The notes beneath the pieces were generated by a model. The model did not search any database, was not told where the DNA came from, and was given only the letters and a program-made list of their open reading frames with translations. DNA of 64,000 nt from Pseudomonas delhiensis (GTDB lineage: Bacteria; Pseudomonadota; Gammaproteobacteria; Pseudomonadales; Pseudomonadaceae). The position numbers and the translations under genes are program-made. Of this stretch, positions 52,251 to 61,437 are shown piece by piece (the first letter of the stretch is position 1; every line of letters begins with the position of its first letter). The stretch lies in NCBI RefSeq assembly GCF_900187975.1, contig NZ_FZPC01000009.1:124001-188000 (forward strand). Direction: 5' to 3'.

Positions 52251-53867
52251 ATGCTGCGTTTCTCCGCCCACGAATACCCCTATGCCTCCCAGCGCCAGAG
52301 CGTCTTCGCCCGTAACGGCATGGTCGCCGCCTCGCAGCCGCTGGCCGCCGAGGCCGGCATCGCCATGCTGCGCGCCGGCGGCAACGCCATCGACGCCGCC
52401 ATCGCCACCGCGGCGGCGCTGACGGTGGTCGAGCCTACCGGCTGCGCCATCGGCGGCGACGCCTTCGCCCTGGTCTGGGTCAAGGACAAGCTGCACGGCC
52501 TGGACGCCAGCGGCCATGCTCCGGCCTCGCTGAGCATCGACGCGGTGAAGTCCGCCGGCCACGCGAAGATGCCGGTGCACGGCTGGCTGCCGGTCACCGT
52601 GCCGGGCATTCCCTCGGCCTGGGCCGCGCTGTCCGAGCGCTTCGGCAAGCTGCCCTTCGCCGACCTGCTGCAACCGGCCATCGCCCTGGCCCGCGACGGC
52701 TTCCCGGTGTCGCCGGTGGTGGCCCACCAGTGGGAAATCGCCCGCCGCGAATACCAGGCCAGCCGCGAGCGCGAACCGGCCCTGGAAGCCTGGTTCGCCA
52801 CCTTCCTGGTCGACGGCGAGGCGCCGCGGGCCGGCCAGCTGTTCCGCAACCCGGCCCAGGCGCGGACCCTCGCCGAACTGGCCGAGACGAAGTGCGAAAG
52901 CTTCTACCGCGGCGCCATCGCCCGGCGCCTGGCCGCCCATGCCGCCGCCAGCGGCGGCCACCTGGGCGCGGCGGACCTGGCCGGCTACCGGCCGAAGTGG
53001 GTCGAGCCGATCAAGGCCAGCTACCGCGGCTACGACGTCTGGGAAATCCCGCCCAGCGGCCAGGGCCTGATCGCCCTGATGACGCTGAACATCCTCCAGG
53101 GCTTCGACTTCGACCAGCGCGACAGCCAGCTCACCTGGCACCGCCAGCTGGAAGCGATGAAGAAGGCCTACGCCGACGGCCTGCACTACATCACCGACCC
53201 CGAGCACATGCGCGTGGCCTGCGCCGACCTGCTCGGCGCCGACTACGCCGCCCGCCGCCGCCAGGAGATCGGCGAGCGCGCGCAGCCACCGCGCCACGGC
53301 GACCCGCACGCCAGCGGCACGGTGTACATCGCCGCCGCCGACGGCGAGGGCAACATGGTCTCCTTCATCCAGAGCGCCTACCACGGCTTCGGCTCCGGCG
53401 TGGTGCTGCCGGACAGCGGCATCGCCCTGCAGAACCGCGGCTCGGAATTCAGCCTCGAGCCCGACCACGCCAACGCCCTGGCCCCGGGCAAGCAGACCTT
53501 CCACACCATCATCCCCGGCTTCCTCAGCAAGGACGGCGTGGCGGTCGGCCCCTTCGGCGTGATGGGCGGCTACATGCAGCCGCAAGGCCACGTGCAGGTG
53601 GTGATGAACCTGGTGGACTTCGGCCTCAACCCGCAAGCGGCGCTGGACGCCCCGCGCTGGCAATGGCTGGGCGGGATGAAGGTGGGCATCGAGCAGACCG
53701 CCCCGCGCGACCTGGCCTTCGCCCTCGCCCGCCGCGGCCACGAGGTGCAGGTGGCCTGCGACCTGACCGACTACGGCCGCGGCCAGATCATCGTCCGCGA
53801 CCCCGTCACCGGTGTGCTCTGCGGCGGCACCGAACCACGGGCGGATTCGCATATCGCGGTGTGCTGA
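52251..53867 (+). CDS. Gamma-glutamyltransferase-family (Ntn hydrolase) protein
   Basis: The 538-residue protein belongs to the gamma-glutamyltransferase superfamily, whose members self-cleave before a threonine that becomes the catalytic nucleophile. Conserved segments are GMVAASQPLAAEAGIAMLRAGGNAIDAAIATAAAL, IGGDAFALVW, PVTVPGIPSAW and PFGVMGGYMQPQGHVQV. Thr357 in HASGTVYIAAADGEGN is the predicted processing site. No signal peptide is visible, so it looks cytoplasmic, as in YwrD-type members. Behind an importer operon, it probably hydrolyses an imported gamma-glutamyl or related amide compound. Confidence 0.9.
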   Translation: MLRFSAHEYPYASQRQSVFARNGMVAASQPLAAEAGIAMLRAGGNAIDAAIATAAALTVVEPTGCAIGGDAFALVWVKDKLHGLDASGHAPASLSIDAVKSAGHAKMPVHGWLPVTVPGIPSAWAALSERFGKLPFADLLQPAIALARDGFPVSPVVAHQWEIARREYQASREREPALEAWFATFLVDGEAPRAGQLFRNPAQARTLAELAETKCESFYRGAIARRLAAHAAASGGHLGAADLAGYRPKWVEPIKASYRGYDVWEIPPSGQGLIALMTLNILQGFDFDQRDSQLTWHRQLEAMKKAYADGLHYITDPEHMRVACADLLGADYAARRRQEIGERAQPPRHGDPHASGTVYIAAADGEGNMVSFIQSAYHGFGSGVVLPDSGIALQNRGSEFSLEPDHANALAPGKQTFHTIIPGFLSKDGVAVGPFGVMGGYMQPQGHVQVVMNLVDFGLNPQAALDAPRWQWLGGMKVGIEQTAPRDLAFALARRGHEVQVACDLTDYGRGQIIVRDPVTGVLCGGTEPRADSHIAVC

Positions 53868-53909
53868 GCCGCCCCGCTCCTACGGGGTGGGAAAGCCGTG
53901 TCTCACGGC

Positions 53910-54036
53910 AACTGCAGGAGCGGGCCCTGCCCGCGATTCGCGCGCAGGGCGCGCTCCTACAAGGGGGCACGGTGCATGAGCAACCCGGAGCGGATCTCAT
54001 CCGCAAATCGCGCCGGAACGTCCGGCTATCGCGGAC
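53910..54036. repeat. Composite REP element, tandem copy 1
   Basis: A 127-base unit repeated at 54061-54187 with an offset of 151 bases and only a few differences. The first half is an inverted pair (AGGAGCGGGCCCTGCC ... GGGCGCGCTCCTAC) and the second half begins with GGAGCGGATCTCATCC. Both ends carry the pseudomonad REP core (T)AGGAGCG. It resembles a REPIN-type element that spreads through a trans-acting RAYT transposase. Confidence 0.75.
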
Positions 54037-54060
54037 AGTGGAATACCATGCCTCATGATG

Positions 54061-54207
54061 AACTGTAGGAGCGGGCCCTGCCCGCGATTCGCGCGCAGGG
54101 CGCGCTCCTACAAGGGGGCACGGTGCATGAGCAACCCGGAGCGAATCTCATCCGCGAATCGCGCCGGAACGTCCGGCTATCGCGGACGGAGTCCGCTCCT
54201 ACAGGGT
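54061..54207. repeat. Composite REP element, tandem copy 2
   Basis: Second copy of the unit at 53910-54036. It runs on past the shared part to the closing inverted REP half (GTCCGCTCCTACAGG near 54190-54207), which copy 1 lacks because it breaks off near 54036, so copy 2 is the more complete element. An inverted copy lies at 63489-63632. Confidence 0.75.
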
Positions 54208-54242
54208 GATACCGCCCATCTTCCCCGTCGGCCCATCACCGC

Positions 54243-54276
54243 GTAGGGCGCATAACGCCTACGGCGTTATCCGCCG
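54243..54276. terminator. Hairpin downstream of the CobW-type gene
   Basis: An 8-base stem (ATAACGCC / GGCGTTAT) with a TAC loop, within the GGCGCATAACGCC...GGCGTTATCCGCC pattern common as a repeated intergenic hairpin in pseudomonads. It lies just past the stop of the minus-strand gene and could terminate transcription from either side. Confidence 0.55.
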
Positions 54277-54296
54277 CCCCCAGGGACCGCAACGGC

Positions 54297-55208
54297 TCAG
54301 GCCGCCAGGCACTGCTCCAGGCCGGCCTCCAGCCTTTCGCGCAGGCCGGCATCGGCGCTGGCGATGAACACCAGGCAGTTCTCCCCCTCCTGCGCCTGCG
54401 CCTCCAGGAACTGGCTGCGGCCGCCCACGTACTGCAGCCACAACGGCTGTTCGCGGCCGCGGAGCTGGACGCGGCCCTTGAGGCGGAACAGGCCCTCCGG
54501 CAACTGCTCGAGCCAGGCGCGCAGGCGCTGCGGGTCGAGCTGGCCGGTGTGGCGCCAGGTCCAGCTGTCGAACAGCTCGCCGTGGTTCTGCCTGCCCACC
54601 GCCTGCAGGCGCTGCGGGCGGGCGTCCGGGCGTTCGCCGTAGAGCAGCGCGTCGGGGATCTGCGCCTGCACCGTCTGCAGCATCCGCCGCGGCTCGCCGA
54701 AGCGCTGGCGCAGGGCCTGCAGTTGCTCCGGCGCGGCGATGTCGGCCTTGTTCAGCAGCAGCAGGTCGGCCGCGGCCGCCTGGCGCCTTTCCAGTTGCGC
54801 GTATTCGCCTTCCAGCGGCTGGCTGCGAGCGGCGTCCACCAGGGTGACCAGCGCATCCAGGTGCATGTGCCTGCGCAGTTGCGGGTAGCCCAGGGCCTGG
54901 ACGATCGGCTGCGGGTCGGCCACGCCGCTGCATTCGATGACGATGCGCTCCACCGGCGGCTGGACCTGGGCCAGGCGGCCGAGCTGGGCCAGCAGGTCGT
55001 CCTGCATGGTGCAGCACAGGCAGCCGTTCTGCAGGGCGTACACCGCGTCGCTCTGCTCGGCGATCATCTCGGCGTCCACGTTCAGCTCGCCGAAGTCGTT
55101 GACGATCAGCGCCAGGCGCTGCCCGGCGCATTGCCGCACCAGGCGGCGCAGCAGGGTGGTCTTGCCGGCGCCGAGGAAGCCGGCGACCACGGTCACCGGG
55201 ATGCTCAT
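54297..55208 (-). CDS. CobW/G3E-family GTPase, putative metallochaperone
   Basis: The 303-residue protein is a G3E GTPase of the CobW/YjiA/ZigA group. It has Walker A GFLGAGKTTLL at residues 10-20, the zinc- or metal-binding motif GCLCCT (CxCC), ECSG in place of the usual ET-GT, NKAD for guanine recognition, and a C-terminal CobW_C domain (HGELFDSWTWRHTGQLD to LRGREQPLWLQYVGGR). Such proteins insert metals into client enzymes. Its start overlaps the amidohydrolase stop as ATGA, so the upstream metal-dependent amidohydrolase is the obvious client candidate. No Zur box was recognized nearby. Confidence 0.9.
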   Translation of the reverse strand: MSIPVTVVAGFLGAGKTTLLRRLVRQCAGQRLALIVNDFGELNVDAEMIAEQSDAVYALQNGCLCCTMQDDLLAQLGRLAQVQPPVERIVIECSGVADPQPIVQALGYPQLRRHMHLDALVTLVDAARSQPLEGEYAQLERRQAAAADLLLLNKADIAAPEQLQALRQRFGEPRRMLQTVQAQIPDALLYGERPDARPQRLQAVGRQNHGELFDSWTWRHTGQLDPQRLRAWLEQLPEGLFRLKGRVQLRGREQPLWLQYVGGRSQFLEAQAQEGENCLVFIASADAGLRERLEAGLEQCLAA

Positions 55209-56953
55209 CGGTCGTCCCCCATCACCTGCGGCACCTCGCCCTGCCATACCGCCTGCAGCGGGCCGTTGGCGAAGGTGCCCTGGCGGTCGTACACCGGGCG
55301 GCCCTCGACGAAGGTCTGCTCGACCTGGGTACGGTGGATGTAGCCGCGCGGCGGCTGGGCGAAAAGGTTGCGGTCGAGGACGATGAAGTCCGCCGACTTG
55401 CCGGCCTCGATGCTCCCGGTCAGCGCCTCCAGGCCCATGGCGTGGGCGCCGTTGAGGGTCGCCACCTTCAGCGCCTGCTCCAGGCCGATGGGCTCGCCGA
55501 AGCAGGCCGGGTCGTCGTTCCAGGGGTTCTGCCGGGTGACCATGGTCTCCAGGGCCAGCCAGGGGTCGATGGAGGCCACCGGCCAGTCGGTGCCCATCAC
55601 CGCGATGCCGCCGGCGGCCAGCACGCCCTTGTAGTCGTAGATGCGCTTCAGCCGCTCGGCGCCGTAGCCGGAGCGCGCGCCGCTGGCGAAGGGCGTGGGG
55701 TACCAGGCCGCCGGGGAGAACTCGGCGATCACCTCCAGCTCGCGGAAGCGCCTGAGGTTGCCCGGGTGCAGGATAGTGCTGTGCGCGCACTGGTGGCGGA
55801 TGCCGCTGAAGCCGTTGCGCCGGCGCGCCTCGGCCACGGCGTCGAGGAACACGTCGGAGGCGCCGTCGCCGGTGCAGTGGGCGATGACGCGGATGCCGCG
55901 GCGGTCCATGTCCACCACCATGTCGGTGATGTGCTCGGGGGTCAGGTTGAGCTTGCCGCGCCAGCTGTCCTCGCCCGGCCAGGGGCTGATGAGGAAGGAC
56001 GAGCGCGGCTCCACGGTGCCGTCGAAGTGGAACTTCACCGCGTTGGCCGACAGCCGCGCGCTGCGGTAGTAGTGGCGCTCGCCGCCGAGCAGTTCCCAGC
56101 GCCGGCGCACCGGGAAGATGTCGTCCTGCCAGCTGATGGCCGCTTCCACCCGCAGGGTCAGCTGGCCGGCGTCGTCCAGCTCCTTGAGCGCCTGCAGGCG
56201 GCGTTCGCAGACGTGCACGTACTTGCTGGCGGTCACGCCGCGGGCGCTCTGGAAATGCACGCCGTCGCGGTAGGCGCGGCGCAGCACCTCGATGGGCGTC
56301 GGCGGCATGGCGGCGTGGATCAGCGCGTAGGCGCCGTCGATCAGCAGGCCGTTGGGCTCCCCGGTCAGCTCGTCGCGCTCCAGGTAGCCGTTGCGCGGGT
56401 CGGGGGTGCTGGCGTCGATGCCGGCCAGCGCCAGGGCGCGGGAGTTGGCCATCATGGTCCCCCACATGCGGTCGAGCAGCGCCACCGGGCGGTCCGGCAG
56501 CACGCTGTCGAGCCACTCGCGGCCCGGCTTCAGCCCGGCCTCGCGGAAGGTGTAGCGCACCCAGTACTGGCCGTAGACCCAGCCGTCGCCGGGGTGGCTG
56601 TCGGCGTAGGCGCGGATGGCCGCGGCCAGTTGCTCGGGGCTCGGGTCCTCGATGCCCACGTCGAGGTCGTCGGCGTAGCGCGGCGCCAGGGCCAGGTCCG
56701 GGTGGGTGTGCATGTCGTGCAGGCCGGGCATGCAGAAGGCCCCGCCGAGGTCGTGCTGCAGGGTCCGCGGCCCCACCAGGTGCTCCAGCGCCTCGGCGCG
56801 GCCGACGGCGAGGAAGCGGCCGTCGCGGATGGCCACGGCCTCGGCCCAGGGCTGCGCCGGGTCGAGGGTGTAGAAGCGGCCGTTGCGCAGCAGCAGGTCG
56901 GCGTGGCGGTTGGCAGGCGAATGGGACGAACGGAAAGTATCGGGCGCCGTCAT
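55205..56953 (-). CDS. YtcJ-type metal-dependent amidohydrolase (amidohydrolase_3)
   Basis: The 582-residue protein is a TIM-barrel amidohydrolase of the YtcJ-like group. Metal-site residues visible are HDMHTHPD (HxH) near residue 80, later HCTGDG and HQCAHS histidines, and the catalytic Asp in GTDWPV; C-terminal LTGSIEAGKSADFIVLDRN is the usual composite beta-domain return. No signal peptide. The substrate is not evident; many relatives act on N-substituted formamides or other amides. Start 56953 follows GGGAG. It heads an operon with the CobW-type gene and diverges from an AraC gene. Confidence 0.88.
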   Translation of the reverse strand: MTAPDTFRSSHSPANRHADLLLRNGRFYTLDPAQPWAEAVAIRDGRFLAVGRAEALEHLVGPRTLQHDLGGAFCMPGLHDMHTHPDLALAPRYADDLDVGIEDPSPEQLAAAIRAYADSHPGDGWVYGQYWVRYTFREAGLKPGREWLDSVLPDRPVALLDRMWGTMMANSRALALAGIDASTPDPRNGYLERDELTGEPNGLLIDGAYALIHAAMPPTPIEVLRRAYRDGVHFQSARGVTASKYVHVCERRLQALKELDDAGQLTLRVEAAISWQDDIFPVRRRWELLGGERHYYRSARLSANAVKFHFDGTVEPRSSFLISPWPGEDSWRGKLNLTPEHITDMVVDMDRRGIRVIAHCTGDGASDVFLDAVAEARRRNGFSGIRHQCAHSTILHPGNLRRFRELEVIAEFSPAAWYPTPFASGARSGYGAERLKRIYDYKGVLAAGGIAVMGTDWPVASIDPWLALETMVTRQNPWNDDPACFGEPIGLEQALKVATLNGAHAMGLEALTGSIEAGKSADFIVLDRNLFAQPPRGYIHRTQVEQTFVEGRPVYDRQGTFANGPLQAVWQGEVPQVMGDDR

Positions 56954-56981
56954 CTCGGTGCTCCCTTGTCGTTTTGCGCCG

Positions 56982-57010
56982 AGTATAGGGAGCTGCCAGC
57001 GGCCGCGGAC
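56982..57010 (-). promoter_or_regulatory. Promoter candidate of the amidohydrolase-CobW operon
   Basis: On the minus strand TATACT (plus-strand 56982-56987) is a near-ideal -10 hexamer, 29 bases before the amidohydrolase start. The -35 position (57005-57010, GTCCGC) is poor, which is typical of promoters needing an activator, and the adjacent 21-bp direct repeats supply a binding site for one. Confidence 0.55.
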
Positions 57011-57048
57011 TAGCATAAGATGACAACTCGCTAGCCTCAGATAACAAC
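57011..57048. promoter_or_regulatory. AraC-type operator: two direct repeats, 21-bp period
   Basis: TAGCATAAGATGACAAC (57011-57027) and TAGCCTCAGATAACAAC (57032-57048) agree at 14 of 17 positions with starts 21 bases apart, two helical turns, the geometry AraC-family dimers use. The first repeat abuts the -35 position of the divergent amidohydrolase promoter; the second ends 7 bases before the araC-type start codon. Confidence 0.75.
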
Positions 57049-57055
57049 AACATCC

Positions 57056-58099
57056 ATGCCCGACCAGCAGTCCGAGATCGACTACGCCGCGCGCCAGCTG
57101 TACCAGCGCTTCCTCGAGGAATGGCAGGCCCGCCCGCACCTGCCGCCCCTGGCGCCGCTGCTCGCCGGCCTGGGCGTGCCGGCCGCCGAGGCCGCCGCCG
57201 GCATGACCTTCGCCCGCTACTACCGCCTGCTGCGCCAGGCCGCCGGGCTGCTCGGCGCCAGCGACTTCTTCCTGCGCCTGGGCCAGCGCTACAACCTGTT
57301 CGACCTCGGGGTGATCGGCTACGCGCTGATCAGCGCGGCCAACCTGCGACGCTCCTGGGACATCTCCCTGGGCCAGCCCTCCAGCCTGCTGCCCCACCCC
57401 ATCCACGTGGCCCGCGAGGAACACGGCGAGCACCTGGTGCTGGCCCTGCAGGCGCCGCCCTACAGCCCGATGGAAAGCCAGGCGCTGCTGGAGGAATGGT
57501 TCAGCAGCACCTGGCGCTGGCTGTGCCAGCGCCTGCCGGAGCTGGCCGAGTGCGACGGCATGCAGGTGCGCCTGCCGTTCGCCGCGCCGGCCCACGCCGC
57601 GCTCTATGGCGACATCTTCCCCGGCCGCGTGGAATTCGCCACCAGCCGCGCCGAACTGCGCATCCCCAGGGCCTTCCACGACCGCCCCTTCTCCACCTCC
57701 AACCCCTCGGTGCTGCGCCTGTGCCAGGCCCAGGGCGCGGCCACCCTGGCCAGTTTCGAGAGCGGCGAGGCGCTGCCCGACGACCTGCGCTTCTACCTGC
57801 TGCAGAACGCCCGCGTGCCGCTGCCGGACCTGGAGCAGGCCGCCGCGCACTTCCGCCTGCCGCCGCACACCCTGCAGCGGCGCCTGCGCGCCCACGGCCT
57901 GACCTTCAAGGGCGTGGTCTACGAGGTGCGCATGGCCCTGGCCGAGCGCTACCTGCTGGCCAGCCACATGAGCCTGCAGGAGATCGCCTTCCTGCTCGGC
58001 TACGAGCACGTCACCAGCTTCCACCGTGCCTTCCTGCGCCATGCCGGGACCACCCCGGAAGGCTTCCGCCAGCGGCGCGCGCAAGCGCGCCAGGAGTGA
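57056..58099 (+). CDS. AraC-family transcriptional activator (OruR-like)
   Basis: The 347-residue protein has an arabinose-binding-like N-terminal domain of the OruR group (residues about 20-200; AAGMTFARYYRLLRQAAGLLGASDFFLRLGQRYNLFDLGVIGYALISA) and a C-terminal double HTH (LPDLEQAAAHFRLPPHTLQRRLRAHGLTFKGVVYEVRMALAERYLL; LQEIAFLLGYEHVTSFHRAFLRHAGTTPEGFRQRR). It likely activates the divergent amidohydrolase-CobW operon and represses itself through the 21-bp repeats. No ribosome site precedes the ATG; the operator occupies that space. It lies 4 bases before the LysR gene. Confidence 0.92.
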   Translation: MPDQQSEIDYAARQLYQRFLEEWQARPHLPPLAPLLAGLGVPAAEAAAGMTFARYYRLLRQAAGLLGASDFFLRLGQRYNLFDLGVIGYALISAANLRRSWDISLGQPSSLLPHPIHVAREEHGEHLVLALQAPPYSPMESQALLEEWFSSTWRWLCQRLPELAECDGMQVRLPFAAPAHAALYGDIFPGRVEFATSRAELRIPRAFHDRPFSTSNPSVLRLCQAQGAATLASFESGEALPDDLRFYLLQNARVPLPDLEQAAAHFRLPPHTLQRRLRAHGLTFKGVVYEVRMALAERYLLASHMSLQEIAFLLGYEHVTSFHRAFLRHAGTTPEGFRQRRAQARQE

Positions 58100-58103
58100 C
58101 CCC

Positions 58104-59036
58104 ATGCGTTTCCCCTCGATGACCGCCCTGCGCGTGCTCGACGCCGTCGCCCGCCTGGGCAGCCTGTCCGCCGCGGCCAGCGAGCTGAGCCTCACCCGCA
58201 GCGCGGTGAGCCACCAGTTGCACAGCCTGGAGGACTGCCTGGGCACCGCGCTGATCGAGAAGGCCGGGCGCGGCATCGTGCTGACCTACCGCGGCGAATA
58301 CTTCGCCCGCGAGACCCAGCGCGCCCTGGCCATCCTCAACGAGGCGCGGCGCTTCACCGACGCCCAGGAGATCGCCGGGCGCCTGTGCGTGAGCTGCACC
58401 CCGGGCTTCGCCACCTACTGGCTGTGCCATCAGATCGGCCAGTTCCAGCGCGCCCACCCGCAGGTGGAGCTGAACCTGGTGGCGCCGCGCATCCCCGACG
58501 ACGTCAGCAACCGCGACGTCGACCTGTTCATCGCCTACGGCGTGGGCGACTGGCCGGACCTGCACGTGGAGCTGATCGCCACCCTCGACACCTTCCCGGT
58601 GTGCAGCCCCTCGCTGCTCAACGCCGCCGGCGGCCTGGACTCGCCCGAGGACCTGGCCAACCTGCCGCTGCTGCACATGGTCGACCACTCCGACTGGCTG
58701 CTGTGGGCCGCGGCCGCCGGGGTGCGCGACCTCAACGTGCGCAACGGCATCGTCTTCTCCGACGCGCACCTGGTGCAGTCGGCGGCCATCGCCGGCCAGG
58801 GCGTGGCCATGGGCGACGCCCTGGTCAGCGGCGACGCCATGGCCAAGGGGCAGTTGGTGCGGCTGTTCAACGTCTCCATCGAGCCGCCGAACCGCTACTA
58901 CTTCGTCACCGACGCGGCCAAGACCGAACGCCCCGACGTGCAGGCCTTCAAGGCCTGGATGAAGGCCGAGCTGCGGCTGTCCGAGCAATTCCGCAAGGGC
59001 AGCCGCGGCGGCGTGATAGGTGAAGGAAACAGGTGA
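58104..59036 (+). CDS. LysR-family transcriptional regulator (GcvA-like)
   Basis: The 310-residue protein has the N-terminal LysR HTH (MTALRVLDAVARLGSLSAAASELSLTRSAVSHQLHSLEDCLGTALIEKAGRGIVLTYRGE) and a periplasmic-binding-like effector domain (LCVSCTPGFATYWL, DLFIAYGVGDWPDLHVE, MVDHSDWLLWAAAAG). This arrangement, especially the HSDWLxW stretch, is common in GcvA-type regulators. The ATG at 58104 has GGAG upstream. It lies between an AraC gene and an ABC importer in the same direction, so control of the importer is likely. Confidence 0.92.
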   Translation: MRFPSMTALRVLDAVARLGSLSAAASELSLTRSAVSHQLHSLEDCLGTALIEKAGRGIVLTYRGEYFARETQRALAILNEARRFTDAQEIAGRLCVSCTPGFATYWLCHQIGQFQRAHPQVELNLVAPRIPDDVSNRDVDLFIAYGVGDWPDLHVELIATLDTFPVCSPSLLNAAGGLDSPEDLANLPLLHMVDHSDWLLWAAAAGVRDLNVRNGIVFSDAHLVQSAAIAGQGVAMGDALVSGDAMAKGQLVRLFNVSIEPPNRYYFVTDAAKTERPDVQAFKAWMKAELRLSEQFRKGSRGGVIGEGNR

Positions 59037-59164
59037 AGGAATTTGAACAATGACGGCGAAAAAACGCGATTGAAGCGAAGAGGGATTTGACAATACTGCG
59101 CAAAAGGGCTGCTGACCGAAGGGTCGGCAACCCGAGAAGAACAAGAAAAAACGAGGTAAATGCA

Positions 59165-60250
<1,086 letters not shown>

Positions 60251-60311
60251 TCGCCGGGGCGCCCGCGCGCGCCCTCCCCCTTTCGCCATCCCCTGTCTGG
60301 GAGCTGCACAC

Positions 60312-61427
60312 ATGTTCAACCCGCACCAGCAAGACTGCATCGAAGTCCTCATGGACAAGGCCCGTCGCGGCCAGGTCGACCGCCGCACCTTCCTCAAGGG
60401 CATGGGCCTGCTGGCCGCCCTGCCCCTGGCCCTGCGCAGCGGCGTCGGCTTCGCCGCCGGCGACAAGCCGCTGGTGGTGGTGAACTGGGGCGGCGACGCC
60501 ATCAAGGCATTCGGCAAGGCCTGGACCGAGGGCTTCTCCAAGGCCACCGGCATCCCGGTGAAGATCGACGGCAGCGGCCCCACCGAGGGCGCCATCCGCA
60601 CCCAGATGAGCAGCGGCCGGGTGAGCTGGGACGTGGTCGACGCGGAAAGCTCCATCCTGCAGAACCTCGGCAAGGAAAACCTGGTCGAGCCCATCGACTA
60701 CAGCATCGTGTCGAAGGACAAGGTGCTGCCCGGCTTCGCCTACGAATACGGCATCGCCGACTACATGCTCAGCTACGTGATCGCCTACGACAGCGAGCGC
60801 TTCGGCGACAAGGCGCCGAAGACCTGGAAGGACTTCTGGGACGTCGAGACCTTCCCCGGCAAGCGCACCCTGTACAAGTGGATGAACGGCATGCTGGAAG
60901 CCGCGCTGCTGGCCGACGGCGTGCCGGCGGACCAGCTCTACCCGCTGGACGTGCCGCGGGCGCTGAAGAAGATCGACGAACTCAAGCCGCACATCCTGGC
61001 CTTCTGGGGCTCGGGCGCCGAGACCCAGCAACTGTTGATCGAGGGCGAGGTGAGCATGGGCGCGATCTGGAACACCCGCGCCCAGGTGATCACCGAGGAC
61101 AGCGAAGGGCGCATCAAGTGGAACTTCGACAACGCCCTGCTCGGCTGCAGCAACTGGGGCGTGCTCAAGGGCAACCCGGCGGGCAAGGACGCGGCCATGC
61201 GCTTCATTGCCTACGCCCAGGACCCGCAGTCCCAGGTGGAACTGTTCAAGCTGTTCGGCAACGGCCCGGCCAACCCCGCCGCCGCCTCGCTGATCCCGGC
61301 CGACCGCAGGCACCTGAACTGCACCGACCCGGACAACCTGCCGCGGCAGATCATGCTCAGCCACGAGTGGTACACCGACCACTACGCGGCGACCCTGGAG
61401 CAATACCTGACCCACGTTTCCAAGTGA
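60312..61427 (+). CDS. ABC importer substrate-binding protein, polyamine type, Tat signal
   Basis: The 371-residue periplasmic protein begins with a twin-arginine signal (VDRRTFLKGMGLLAALPLAL, RR at about residues 24-25), so it is probably exported folded. The mature part is of the PotD/spermidine-putrescine type (VVVNWGGDAIKAFGKAWTEGFSKATGIPVKID; VSWDVVDAESS; GSGAETQQLLIEGEVSMGAIWNTRAQ). The ligand may be a polyamine or another cationic or amide compound. It follows the ATPase gene by 61 bases. Confidence 0.9.
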   Translation: MFNPHQQDCIEVLMDKARRGQVDRRTFLKGMGLLAALPLALRSGVGFAAGDKPLVVVNWGGDAIKAFGKAWTEGFSKATGIPVKIDGSGPTEGAIRTQMSSGRVSWDVVDAESSILQNLGKENLVEPIDYSIVSKDKVLPGFAYEYGIADYMLSYVIAYDSERFGDKAPKTWKDFWDVETFPGKRTLYKWMNGMLEAALLADGVPADQLYPLDVPRALKKIDELKPHILAFWGSGAETQQLLIEGEVSMGAIWNTRAQVITEDSEGRIKWNFDNALLGCSNWGVLKGNPAGKDAAMRFIAYAQDPQSQVELFKLFGNGPANPAAASLIPADRRHLNCTDPDNLPRQIMLSHEWYTDHYAATLEQYLTHVSK

Positions 61428-61437
61428 GGTGAGCGCC

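Larger units (their letters stand above)
53868..54296. other. REP-rich intergenic region
   Basis: About 430 bases between the gamma-glutamyltransferase and CobW-type genes (tail to tail) hold two tandem copies of a composite REP element and a hairpin near the CobW stop, all listed separately. No gene is supported. Confidence 0.7.

Noticed and set aside
55334-57013. A 559-codon plus-strand frame opposite the amidohydrolase
   Set aside because: Shadow ORF; the amidohydrolase has metal-site motifs and a coupled downstream gene.
59087-59092. TTGACA as a -35 hexamer for the polyamine-type importer
   Set aside because: No acceptable -10 hexamer lies at the right distance, so a promoter call is not supported.
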